Shown: positions 1 through 7,784 of the stretch, piece after piece | Layout of the letters: the number at the start of each line of letters is the position of its first letter | How positions within the stretch are numbered: position 1 is the first letter of the stretch | Assembly (NCBI GenBank): GCA_963823845.1 | Contig: CAWGND010000013.1 | Span: 682,001 to 746,000, forward strand | Direction of reading: 5' to 3' | From: Alloacidobacterium sp963823845 | Lineage (GTDB): Bacteria > Acidobacteriota > Terriglobia > Terriglobales > Acidobacteriaceae | Length of the DNA: 64,000 nt | The notes under the pieces: generated by a model | Database searches by the model: none | Seen by the model: only the letters and a program-made list of their open reading frames with translations | Told to the model about the DNA's origin: nothing | Made by a program: the position numbers and the translations under genes

Positions 1-704
1 GCGACTGCGTGTTGGAATATTCTCACCATATCCGGCGACTCCGCCAGAACATGAGGGGTGTTCCGTAACAAGTTGAGCAGCGCTTCGCTCTGAGTGATCG
101 GCGCGACACTCCAGGTGCATCCCGGCAGGTACTGAAGGGCGAGGATCCAGCCAACCGGCGCCGGCGCGTCTCCCACCGAAGCGTTCCACTCCCCGGGAAG
201 CACCGGCGATTGCTCGGGGCAGCCATTCCGAAGAAGCAAGGGCCGTGGATATGGATGCACGCGTCCTTCTGAATCGATCAGTGCGTACTCATCGGAGAAG
301 TAGGTGGCGCCTCGGCGCAACAGTTCGGCCACAAGGGACGATTTTCCTGCATGCGACATTCCCGGCAGCAGCAATGCCCGCTCGCCCCATAGGACGGCGC
401 CAGCATGAACGGCTCGCAACGTCGTGAGGCGTTGGATCACCGCCTCATCCACCACCCTGATAACATCCGGCACTAAGGTGATCGCTTGGCCGGACGATGC
501 CACCACCACATCATCTACCGATAATTGAACTTGATCCGCAACTCGAGCTACCCGAATAAAAAGATCGGGCCTGTCAGCTGCGTCAGGCACTCTCGGCAAC
601 GAAGGGAAGATATAGTGTTCCAGCGTGGCGTGCGCTTCATCGCAGGTCTCCACTCGAACATTACAGCCAAAAGCGTGAACTCCAAAAACACGGGTACTGG
701 ACAT
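1..704 (-). CDS. HprK-like P-loop kinase, 3' end cut by window edge
   Basis: This reading frame is open from an ATG at 704-702 to the left edge, so the C-terminus is missing. About 110 residues of N-terminal domain precede a Walker A motif, GMSHAGKSSL, which is followed by a TYFSDEY segment. That arrangement fits the HPr-kinase-like (HprK-related) proteins that accompany PqqD-type proteins, not the canonical HPr kinase of sugar regulation. The start gives MSSTRVFGVHAFG, typical for this family; the frame also stays open upstream, so a longer TTG/GTG start overlapping the previous gene is possible. It lies 59 nt downstream of a PqqD-like gene on the same strand and is probably co-transcribed with it. 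Its substrate cannot be read from sequence. Confidence 0.75.
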   Translation of the reverse strand, partial: MSSTRVFGVHAFGCNVRVETCDEAHATLEHYIFPSLPRVPDAADRPDLFIRVARVADQVQLSVDDVVVASSGQAITLVPDVIRVVDEAVIQRLTTLRAVHAGAVLWGERALLLPGMSHAGKSSLVAELLRRGATYFSDEYALIDSEGRVHPYPRPLLLRNGCPEQSPVLPGEWNASVGDAPAPVGWILALQYLPGCTWSVAPITQSEALLNLLRNTPHVLAESPDMVRIFQHAV

Positions 705-763
705 GCCTATAGCATCGGTTGTGTCGATAAAGTGGCGTCGCACCCGCAGAACGGATCTATCCC

Positions 764-1198
764 TTAACTTTTGCAACCAACAGCTGTCGCACAGGGCGTA
801 GGGGTGGGTATTTTGCCCGACGCTGCGAAGACCGTGTGTGCACGCTGATCTGCAATCGTCAGCGACACGACAAGAGGCACAGCCACAGCGCCCAATGTTG
901 CGAGGAAGCGGCGACGGGTAGCCTGCGGGGATAACCCCGATGTATTCACCAGCTTCTTGTCCTGCAATTGCAGAATCGCCTGTTCTGCCAATTCTTCGCT
1001 TATTCCTAGATCAAGCGAACGTTGCATGCGTTCCGTCACTCCGGCGAGTGTCGTCCGATCGCTGCATGCGTCCCAGGCTGCGCCCGCCGTCGCATTGAGC
1101 GCAAACACCGTCTCGTTTGTGGGGTCGACAATGACTCTTGAACCGTCGGGAAGTTGGTTTACCACCAGGGCATCCGAATTCGTGCGCTCAACATGCAT
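764..1198 (-). CDS. PqqD-like protein with C-terminal twin-arginine-type segment (paralogue A)
   Basis: This 144-residue protein begins with a PqqD/RRE-like winged-helix domain (about residues 5-88; key stretch TVFALNATAGAAWDAC). PqqD-type domains bind RiPP leader peptides and present them to modifying enzymes. Residues 94-100 read TRRRFLA, a close match to the twin-arginine signal consensus, followed by a hydrophobic stretch (99-113) and a VFA|AS signal-peptidase-like site near 125. The tail after it is short, rich in Thr and Pro, and holds Cys136 and Cys142. A signal-like segment after a 90-residue folded domain is odd: the protein may be Tat-anchored, or the PqqD part may act as a leader for an exported peptide. 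The start has a GAGAGG Shine-Dalgarno sequence 5 nt upstream. Paralogue B lies upstream. Confidence 0.8.
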   Translation of the reverse strand: MHVERTNSDALVVNQLPDGSRVIVDPTNETVFALNATAGAAWDACSDRTTLAGVTERMQRSLDLGISEELAEQAILQLQDKKLVNTSGLSPQATRRRFLATLGAVAVPLVVSLTIADQRAHTVFAASGKIPTPTPCATAVGCKS

Positions 1199-1345
1199 AC
1201 TGACCTCTCTTCCAGCGTTTCAGCAAGGGGGGGGTCGTTTAACGCTTACCTGATTGGTAGTAAGTGTACGCGAGTCTCCTTCTTGTGTAGTTAGACTTCT
1301 TGGTAACTTCCGAGGTCCTTTTAGTAACGTAGCTATTCCTGTACT
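1199..1345. repeat. Upstream region duplicated with paralogue A (copy 1)
   Basis: The DNA upstream of the first PqqD-like gene aligns by eye with 2025-2170, upstream of the second. Shared blocks include TGACCTCTCTT, a G-rich run, AACG followed by an AC-containing stretch, and a TAGTA...GTGTA...AGTC block. The gene and its 5' regulatory DNA therefore appear to have been duplicated together. The rest of the gap to 1556 holds a 63-codon minus-strand ORF (1333-1524) without a clear ribosome-binding site, which I do not call. Confidence 0.55.
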
Positions 1346-1556
1346 TTAGCTGCAATGTCTTGCGATGAGTTGCAATTCTCTGCAACCTCGCGTTCCGGAC
1401 GTTGACCGAACCACGAATACGCGGTCGGCGGCTGGAAGAACTGGACTTTAAACAGCTGGCTGGCATCCGACGGCAACCGTGTCAGATCAGGAATGCCAGC
1501 GACGTTCATGTCCCGCTCTTCCATCGCCCGGGTCCCTCACAACCGAAAAATGCAGT

Positions 1557-2024
1557 TTAGACCAGTCCTAACAAATGCAGGATCCACCAGAGGACGCCGT
1601 GCTGTCCGGGAGGCGGCGATGAGGGAGGCGGTGTCGAGGTGACTTTAGACGCTGCATGCTGCGCGTATGCCCGCTGTTCCGCCAGCGGCAACGACACCAC
1701 GAGCGGCAAGGCTGCAGCGGCGCCCAACGTCGCGATGAACCGGCGCCGGCTCGGTTGCGTTCCCGATGTCTTCACCAGATGCTGCTCTTGCAGTCGCAGA
1801 ATTGCTTCTTCTGCAAGCTCCTCGGTGATCTCTTGGTCAAGCGAACGTTGCATGCGTTCGGTCACCCCGGAGAGTGTCGTTGGATCGCTGCAAGCGTCCC
1901 AGGCTGCGCCGGCCGTCGCGTTCAGTGCGAATACCGTCTCGTTTTTAGCGTCGACAATGACGGTTGAACCGTCGGGAAGTTTATTTACAACCAAGGCATC
2001 CGAATCAGTGCGTTCTACCTGCAT
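1557..2024 (-). CDS. PqqD-like protein with C-terminal twin-arginine-type segment (paralogue B)
   Basis: This tandem paralogue of the 764-1198 gene has 155 residues from the ATG at 2024-2022. That start is chosen because it carries the same GAGAGG ribosome-binding site and aligns with paralogue A; an upstream ATG at 2066 would add 14 unmatched residues. The PqqD/RRE-like domain spans about residues 5-88. Residues 92-98 read SRRRFIA, again a twin-arginine motif, followed by a hydrophobic segment and an AYA|Q site near 121. The tail differs completely from paralogue A: it is Ser/Pro-rich and ends in a hydrophobic WWILHLLGLV. A conserved body with divergent tails is what one expects if the tails, not the domain, differ in function. 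Confidence 0.8.
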   Translation of the reverse strand: MQVERTDSDALVVNKLPDGSTVIVDAKNETVFALNATAGAAWDACSDPTTLSGVTERMQRSLDQEITEELAEEAILRLQEQHLVKTSGTQPSRRRFIATLGAAAALPLVVSLPLAEQRAYAQHAASKVTSTPPPSSPPPGQHGVLWWILHLLGLV

Positions 2025-2170
2025 CTTGACCTCTCTTTGTTGAGCTTGTTCAGCGGGGGAGGCCATTCAACGATCACTATAGTAGTGTGAAGTATACACA
2101 AGTCCGTTTCTTTTTAGTGTTTCTTATTAGTAATTAGCTTCTTGTATCTTCTGGTAATCGATATCATTGA
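2025..2170. repeat. Upstream region duplicated with paralogue B (copy 2); small inverted repeats
   Basis: Copy 2 of the duplicated upstream DNA (see 1199-1345). It contains CACTATAGTAGTG, an inverted repeat with arms CACTA/TAGTG and a 3-nt spacer, next to a GTGT...ACAC pair. The region lies between the divergent PqqD-like gene (minus) and nucleotidyltransferase gene (plus), so promoters for both must be within 2025-2227. The inverted repeat could be an operator; this is inference. Confidence 0.45.
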
Positions 2171-2227
2171 TATTTTCGAGGAGTATGTCGCAAGATATTG
2201 CAACATTTTGCCGCGAAGGAGGAATAA

Positions 2228-3370
2228 ATGCCGGCGGATTGCGAATCTTCCGAGCTGCTGCGCGCAATTGCAAAGCAGACGACAGATGCAGAGCAAATGG
2301 GTTGCGTTGCGTTGAAGGTTCGTGACTGGGATTCGCTTCTCAATCTGGCGCAGGAGCATCGAGTATTGCCGATGCTATTCTCGCGGCTCGCGGACATGGG
2401 TCCGGCCGTCCCGCTGCTCGTGCAGGACCGCCTGCGACTCGAATACGACCGCAACATGTTCCACAATCTGGCGAATGCAGCGGAATTGATTGCCGTGCTC
2501 AAAGCATTCGAGCACGAAAAGATTCCGGCCATGCCGTTCAAGGGCGTTGTGCTGGGAGCGTCCATCTATCACGACCTCACGACGCGTGCTGCCGGCGATC
2601 TGGATCTGCTCGTCGACTACAAGCACCTTAAGCGAGCCACAACCATCATCCTCGAGCGAGGCTACCAACTGACAACGCCGGCGAATGCGGATGGGACACC
2701 CGCTGTTTCCGACTATTACGAATACCATTTCGAGCGGCCAGCAGACGGAATGGTTCTTGAGCTTCGCTGGAGACTTGAGCTCACGCAACCAAGGTTCAGA
2801 TGCAATCTCGGCATGGATTGGGTGTGGCCGAGGCGACGGACTGCGATGCTGGCAGGCGCTGAAGTTCCGGATATGAGTCCCGAAATCACGTTACTGGTGC
2901 TGTGCATGCACGGGAGCAAGCACGTGTGGGCGCGGCTTCTCTGGATCTGTGACGTCGCGCAGCTGCTGCATGTATCGCCTGATCTGGATTGGAAAGATGC
3001 CATCCAGGAAGCTAGGAAGTCAGGGTTATGGCGAGCGCTCGCCCTCGGCGTTCTGCTTGCGCATCGAATCGCGGGCGCCACAGTTCCTCAGTCGGCCCTG
3101 CGGCGCTTTGAGTCGGACACCACCGCATGCGATCTCGCGCAACATATTCAGGAGCACTTGTTCGATGCGCCCGGCAGCACACCTGTGAGCCGCGTGCCTT
3201 ACAACATTCAGTTGCTCGGGTTCCACGATCGGCTCAAGCTCTTCTTGTCGCCGCAATTCTTGCGGCCAAATGAGAGAGACCGCGCCGCGATCCCTCTGCC
3301 GAAATCGCTCCATGTCCTCTACTACTTGATACGACCCTTTCGCATATTGTGGGATCGATCCGCGAGGTGA
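2228..3370 (+). CDS. PF14907-type nucleotidyltransferase family protein
   Basis: The 380-residue product resembles the uncharacterised nucleotidyltransferase family PF14907. A PFKG motif lies at residues 103-106, and R120-A-A-G-D124-L-D126 gives the G-D-x-D metal-binding signature of the Pol-beta-type nucleotidyltransferase fold; helical, Trp/Arg-rich segments follow. The start is secure: AAGGAGGA lies 4 nt before the ATG. Members of this family recur beside PqqD-like and HprK-like genes, as here, where it is transcribed divergently from them. The substrate is unknown. A short GGCGA-GAG-TCGCC hairpin (3372-3384) follows the stop codon but has no clear T-tract. Confidence 0.75.
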   Translation: MPADCESSELLRAIAKQTTDAEQMGCVALKVRDWDSLLNLAQEHRVLPMLFSRLADMGPAVPLLVQDRLRLEYDRNMFHNLANAAELIAVLKAFEHEKIPAMPFKGVVLGASIYHDLTTRAAGDLDLLVDYKHLKRATTIILERGYQLTTPANADGTPAVSDYYEYHFERPADGMVLELRWRLELTQPRFRCNLGMDWVWPRRRTAMLAGAEVPDMSPEITLLVLCMHGSKHVWARLLWICDVAQLLHVSPDLDWKDAIQEARKSGLWRALALGVLLAHRIAGATVPQSALRRFESDTTACDLAQHIQEHLFDAPGSTPVSRVPYNIQLLGFHDRLKLFLSPQFLRPNERDRAAIPLPKSLHVLYYLIRPFRILWDRSAR

Positions 3371-3408
3371 GGGCGAGAGTCGCCGGCGTTGATTGCTGGG
3401 GTGGACTT

Positions 3409-4182
3409 CTAGGATGCTTTCACTAAACCCAGGTCCCGCTCCAGAGCATCTATATCGAACCCGGACGGAGACACTCCGCAGCAATTCACCCAATCGTGAC
3501 TTAGAACCGCATACGACTCAAAAGTATACTTCTCGAAGAATTCCCAACTCATCGTTTTGAGGGTGCCCCACGTCACGACATAGACGACATCCTGGTTGTA
3601 GCCAATCGCTGCTACGCAGTGCCCGTTGCTTTCCTGTGGTTCGGAGTCCTGGTCAGACGCTGTGGTCGAGATCTCCCATGGAATTTCAGTTAATCCTATT
3701 GGCGGGTTCGGGTAGGCGAAGTTTGGCAGACTGAGTCCAAGGTAGGCGGAGCCGAACAGATGGACCATGGATCGCAGGGCCTTGCGGCTCATGGGTTCTG
3801 CCTGGACAAAAGAATGGACTCTGTGATCGCCGATTCCTTTCTTGCGCCAGTATTTTAAGGCCTCGAGCATGGATACGCCATCCTTCCCGGAATCGCCGGC
3901 CAGCGCATGATATGACTGGATGATGTCGTCGTCCGTGAGGAGAATTTCATGCCCATTCAGCTCGGTCCAATGATGAACCATGTGTCCCGCAGCGGTCGAG
4001 GTGCAGCAGGGGTACTGGTCGTTGGCGAGCATCGGCCACGAACAGTCCCCCGGATGCATCATTTCCTCGTCAGGAATTGGCGGGAGCTTTTCATCCTCGA
4101 CAAGTAATTTTTCAAGTGCGACGTAATTTATGAGCTGAAATGTCCTCTTATCGGGCGTCGATCGTATTCTGCCAAGTTTCAT
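3409..4182 (-). CDS. Papain-like (C1/C39-type) putative cysteine peptidase
   Basis: This 257-residue protein has no signal peptide. The segment MLANDQYPCCTSTAAGH (residues 51-67) matches the NDQ-x3-(D/C)-C-x-A pattern at the head of the papain-fold helix, giving Cys59/Cys60 as candidate nucleophile. NGHCVAAIGY (186-195) supplies a candidate catalytic His188, followed by VTWG at the position expected for the third active-site strand. A role in maturing or trimming the nearby peptides is plausible but inferred. The ATG at 4182 has a strong AGGAGA ribosome-binding site, and the gene overlaps the 3' end of the upstream kinase gene by 35 nt, implying translational coupling. It could also be a non-peptidase member of this fold. 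Confidence 0.55.
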   Translation of the reverse strand: MKLGRIRSTPDKRTFQLINYVALEKLLVEDEKLPPIPDEEMMHPGDCSWPMLANDQYPCCTSTAAGHMVHHWTELNGHEILLTDDDIIQSYHALAGDSGKDGVSMLEALKYWRKKGIGDHRVHSFVQAEPMSRKALRSMVHLFGSAYLGLSLPNFAYPNPPIGLTEIPWEISTTASDQDSEPQESNGHCVAAIGYNQDVVYVVTWGTLKTMSWEFFEKYTFESYAVLSHDWVNCCGVSPSGFDIDALERDLGLVKAS

Positions 4183-6571
4183 TCTTTCTCCTATGGGTGG
4201 AAGGATGCTTTAAGTTCATGCGCTCGAGCAGTTGATGATAGCGCTGCTCATCATGAAGCGTTCTGAGGCTGGGGAACACAGTGACATAGCTGACCAGTAT
4301 GTCGCGCATCTCCGCTGCTTTTTCCAGCCAGGTAAAGGCAAGTGGAGAGTCGCCGAGCGATGCTGCGGCGACGGCGATCGCCACGGGAAACGGAGTACCA
4401 TTCTGTGCCAATTCAAGAAGATTCGCCAAAATAGCATGAGCCTTTTCCGGGGCTCCATGCCGCACATGAGCTTCTGCCAGCCAGCCCATGAGAATTGGCA
4501 TACGGCTTTGCTCCAATCCCCGCTCAAACGTCTCTACCGCTTCACGCGTACGACCGGCCAGAGACTGCGCAAGTCCCAGCGCGTAATACAGCTCAAAGCT
4601 GTGCGGCGCGTGATTGAGCGCTTTCTGAGCCAGCAGGATGCTGCTGTCATGATCGCCCAGATACGTCAGCAGTGCCGCTTCCGCTGTCAGTAGCGGAGTC
4701 GCCAAAGGGTCATACTTAAGTCCGATGCGCGTCTGCTCAAGGGCTTCGTCCAGAAAACCCTGCATTGTCAGATTCGTGACATACGAAAAATAGGACTCGC
4801 CTCTTTGTGGGCGCAGCTCGATGGCCTTAACGATGTGCTGGCGCGCGGCCGTCCTATCCCAGTCGTAGAACTGCAGCACGTTTGCCAGTGCCAGATGGCC
4901 CTCCGGCAAATCCGGATCAAGAGCAATGGCCCGCAATGCAGAGGAGCGCGCAATTTGCCATGCATTGTGCGGCGACATGAGTCCGAGTGTTCCCTGCAGA
5001 GAGTAAAAATCCGCGACTCCGGCGTGTGCTGCCGCAGAATCTGGATCCAGCTGGAGAGCCTGTTCAAAGTAATGGCCTCCACGCTGAATGCCCTCCATGG
5101 TCTTCTGCTCCCAGTGGTAGCGGCCTTTCAGATACGCCTCATAGGCCTCGGTCTGCATCCGCGTTATTGCCTGCAGATGGGAGTCGTGCAAATCTGGCGC
5201 AAGTTTTTCCTTAAGTGCGGACACAACTGCTGACGCCAGTTCGTCCTGCAACTCGAATACGTCGGAGATCTCGCGATCGAATCGGGACGACCAGATATGA
5301 AATCCCTGCCTCACATCGGTCAACTGGGTCGTGACACGGATGCGAGCGCCGGAGCGCCGCACGCTGCCCTCCAGAATTACATCCACATCCAGAGCTTTAC
5401 CGATCTCGCGGATGTTCTGCGATTTGCCTTTGAACGAGAACACCGATGTTCGCGAGACGACGCGCAGACCGGGAAGCATGCCGAGAGTGGAGATCAGTTC
5501 ATCTGTGAGCCCATCGCTGAAATAATCGTTCTCCGGATCGGAGCTGACATTTTGCATGGGCAGCACCGCGATGGACGAGCCTCGGCGCTGCTCTCTTTCA
5601 TTGAATTGAGAGCTTGCGCGATCTGTGCGGGCCGCCGGCACGCTGCCGCGTTCAAAAACCTCGGTGGGCGCAGTCGACGAGCCGCGAGGCGCCGGAGGCA
5701 ATGTCATACCTGTGAAGGTCTGTTTTGTTGGCGTGATTTCCTGGGTAACCGATTCGTCGCTCAGCAGGGCCATAAATTCCGCGGCTGACGAGTGACGTTC
5801 ATGGGGTTGGAGTCGCAACGCGCGTTCCACTGCCGTATGAACGGAATGCGGTAAATCGGGCCGAGTATCGCGCAGCGGAATATAGCGCCCGGAGGTAATC
5901 GCAGCGACGGTCGCTGCCTGACTGGGTTGAGAAAATGGAGAATGCCCGGCCGCCATCTCGTAGAGGACAACTCCGAGCGCCCATATATCGGCCCTGTGAT
6001 CTACACGGTCTCCGGCGAGCTGCTCGGGCGGCATATACGAGAGCGTTCCCATCACCTGATGCGGCGCCGTCAATTGGTGCTCGTGCGCGATTCGCGAAAG
6101 CCCGAAGTCGAGAATCTTTACTGTTCCCGAGTGCAGCAGAAAAATGTTTCCAGGCTTGATGTCGCGATGAATAATCCCCGACATGTGCGCAGCATGCAGA
6201 CCCGCCGCAGTCTGCCGTCCCACGCTGCGGATCAGCGTCATCTCCAGCGGTCCACGGTTGAGAAGCTGGGCAACGGTTTTGCCCTCGCAATAGGCCATTA
6301 CCAGCAGCAAAGATCCATCCGCAGCCTCCTCCACCGTATAGATCGAGCAGAGATTGGGATGGTCTATGGTCGAAGCCGCGCGCGCTTCGCGCAGAAAGCG
6401 CTCACGCGCCAGGGGATCTTCGGCAATCGACGGCTGCAGGAGCTTGACTGCGACTGTGCGTTTCAGCCGGAGGTCTTCCGCTTTGAAGACAACACCCATT
6501 CCCCCTTCGCCGATCTTTTCAATCACGCGATAGTGGAGAATCTGCTCTCCGGGACTCAGTGCCGTCCGCAT
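4148..6571 (-). CDS. Ser/Thr protein kinase with TolB-like domain and TPR repeats
   Basis: The 807-residue protein begins with a complete Hanks-type kinase domain: Gly-rich loop GEGGMG (21-26), catalytic Lys43, HRD with Asp137, Asn142 and DFG 155-157. A low-complexity linker leads to a TolB/adenylate-cyclase-associated domain (about 330-460) starting at SIAVLPMQNVSSDPENDYFS. Several TPR repeats fill the C-terminal 330 residues. No membrane segment is visible, so it is probably cytoplasmic. Kinases of this architecture are common in acidobacteria as multi-protein signalling hubs. It lies 24 nt from the upstream diiron-enzyme gene and overlaps the downstream peptidase gene, so it appears to be part of the same operon; it may regulate it or phosphorylate a cluster protein. 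Confidence 0.9.
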   Translation of the reverse strand: MRTALSPGEQILHYRVIEKIGEGGMGVVFKAEDLRLKRTVAVKLLQPSIAEDPLARERFLREARAASTIDHPNLCSIYTVEEAADGSLLLVMAYCEGKTVAQLLNRGPLEMTLIRSVGRQTAAGLHAAHMSGIIHRDIKPGNIFLLHSGTVKILDFGLSRIAHEHQLTAPHQVMGTLSYMPPEQLAGDRVDHRADIWALGVVLYEMAAGHSPFSQPSQAATVAAITSGRYIPLRDTRPDLPHSVHTAVERALRLQPHERHSSAAEFMALLSDESVTQEITPTKQTFTGMTLPPAPRGSSTAPTEVFERGSVPAARTDRASSQFNEREQRRGSSIAVLPMQNVSSDPENDYFSDGLTDELISTLGMLPGLRVVSRTSVFSFKGKSQNIREIGKALDVDVILEGSVRRSGARIRVTTQLTDVRQGFHIWSSRFDREISDVFELQDELASAVVSALKEKLAPDLHDSHLQAITRMQTEAYEAYLKGRYHWEQKTMEGIQRGGHYFEQALQLDPDSAAAHAGVADFYSLQGTLGLMSPHNAWQIARSSALRAIALDPDLPEGHLALANVLQFYDWDRTAARQHIVKAIELRPQRGESYFSYVTNLTMQGFLDEALEQTRIGLKYDPLATPLLTAEAALLTYLGDHDSSILLAQKALNHAPHSFELYYALGLAQSLAGRTREAVETFERGLEQSRMPILMGWLAEAHVRHGAPEKAHAILANLLELAQNGTPFPVAIAVAAASLGDSPLAFTWLEKAAEMRDILVSYVTVFPSLRTLHDEQRYHQLLERMNLKHPSTHRRKNETWQNTIDAR

Positions 6572-6595
6572 ATCAAAGGCTGAAATACTATTTTC

Positions 6596-7321
6596 CTACG
6601 CCAGCACCGGCCCGGCTGAAGTGAAGATCGATCCAGCGTTCGCAGGATGGTCGATGCGGTTAAAGTGTTCAAGGACATCGGTAAAGAAATTCTCAAGGTG
6701 AGCCACTGTGGCAATCGCGTTCACCGCTATCAAGTCCTGATGCCACGCTGTTAACGGAAGCGCATCTAAAGTTGCGTCAAATTCCTCTACGTGACCAGGG
6801 TCGAGTTGAGCGTGCATCACATGACAGGTCATCGACGAGAGCGGGATGCCGGTGCGATCGGAAACTTCCTCAAGAAAGGCGATTTCCGGCGCTTCCTCCG
6901 CCACAGCAAGATAGCCCATATAAGCGACGGGATGGACGTGCAGTACCCAGTAATATTGCATCCCCACCAGCGCTGCCACACTCGGATATGGCAAACGCTG
7001 AAGGGCCCGTTCACGCGTCACTCCGAGAGAAGCGAGATCCACGAGTAACGGTTCTTCATGGCCGGCTTCTTCCTCGACGTGATGGAGATAGTACGTTCTC
7101 AACGAGGCAGCAAGCGGGTCTTCGCTCATCATGGCGGCACACCGGTCAGCGGCAATGCGCATTGTCGGAGCACTGGGGAGCGTTACCCCATACATTGCAA
7201 ACAGGAATTCTGGGAACAGTTCGCCCAGCCGCGGGTGAAACCACACCTCGCGGATCAATGACGTAAGATGTCCCCGGGTAAGAGATATCGTCTGCCGTAG
7301 TCGTTGGCTGTGCGTGCCCAT
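6596..7321 (-). CDS. Haem-oxygenase-like putative diiron oxidase (HDO/PF14518-type)
   Basis: The 241-residue, all-helical protein resembles the iron-containing redox enzyme family, which shares the TenA/PqqC/haem-oxygenase fold. Candidate metal ligands are in HHVEEEAGHEE (residues 80-90) and in HVMHAQLDPGHVEE (167-180), where the D-x2-H pattern of the last core helix is seen. Such enzymes use O2 to oxidise or cleave amino acids, fatty acids or modified peptides. The ATG follows an AGAGG ribosome-binding site. Its position between the precursor-like peptide and the kinase gene suggests that it acts on the peptide or a peptide-derived product. The substrate and the metal content are inferred, not shown. 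Confidence 0.7.
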   Translation of the reverse strand: MGTHSQRLRQTISLTRGHLTSLIREVWFHPRLGELFPEFLFAMYGVTLPSAPTMRIAADRCAAMMSEDPLAASLRTYYLHHVEEEAGHEEPLLVDLASLGVTRERALQRLPYPSVAALVGMQYYWVLHVHPVAYMGYLAVAEEAPEIAFLEEVSDRTGIPLSSMTCHVMHAQLDPGHVEEFDATLDALPLTAWHQDLIAVNAIATVAHLENFFTDVLEHFNRIDHPANAGSIFTSAGPVLA

Positions 7322-7495
7322 ACCACCTCTTATATAGACAATTGCCCGTCTTCGGGCATGCAGTCGTTACTGCAGCCGAATAGAGCTCACGTTGGTCTCG
7401 GGGGAAAGGTGGTATGGTCCAGGGAGCCGTTCGGATCAAAGTATCGCGACACCGGAATGTTCTCGCCAAGATTTACCAGGAAAACCAAAGCCGCC

Positions 7496-7699
7496 CTAAA
7501 GAATCAGCGTTCCATAGCGATGTCCGTTGCCATCAGGAACCTTGCGTCCAAAGAATCCGTCGCCGAGCTTGCTGCGTACTGAAACAAGCGCATCGACCTC
7601 GGCCGGACTGAGCTGGTTGACCTTATCTTCCTCGTCGTCGGTTAGCAGGTGTGGGGTTGCAAGCAGTCCGGCCGCTTGAAGGCGATCTACGTTAGCCAT
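7496..7699 (-). CDS. Small precursor-like peptide (67 aa, cysteine-free)
   Basis: The ATG at 7699-7697 is preceded by AAAGGA with 6 nt spacing; a TTG five codons upstream is less likely because it overlaps that site. The 67-residue peptide has an acidic, helical, leader-like N-terminal half (LTDDEEDKVNQLSPAEVDAL, residues 19-38), then SVRSKLG and a Gly-rich, aromatic C-terminus (DGFFGRKVPDGNGHRYGTLIL split as 47-56 and 57-67). Its size, composition and place directly downstream of a LanM-type dehydratase gene make it the best candidate substrate. It has no Cys, and Thr64 is the only Ser/Thr after Ser43, so a conventional lanthipeptide cannot be formed from it alone. Confidence 0.6.
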   Translation of the reverse strand: MANVDRLQAAGLLATPHLLTDDEEDKVNQLSPAEVDALVSVRSKLGDGFFGRKVPDGNGHRYGTLIL

Positions 7700-7784
7700 A
7701 GGTTTTCCTTTCAACTCTTGTGGTTGACCACTGGGGAAGTATTGTTTAATAAGTTAGTCGGATAGTACCACACGCACCGACATG

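Noticed and set aside
1333..1524. 63-codon minus-strand ORF between the PqqD-like genes considered as a second precursor peptide
   Set aside because: No convincing ribosome-binding site, and it partly overlaps the upstream DNA shared by the two paralogues, which is non-coding in the other copy.
3372..3384. GGCGA-GAG-TCGCC hairpin as a transcription terminator
   Set aside because: The 5-bp stem is short and no T-tract follows on either strand.
5927..6583. 218-codon plus-strand frame opposite the kinase domain
   Set aside because: It is antisense to the well-conserved Ser/Thr kinase domain and shows no domain of its own.
7146..7469. 107-codon frame between the precursor-like and diiron-enzyme genes
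   Set aside because: It overlaps the diiron-enzyme coding region in another frame and shows no recognisable features.
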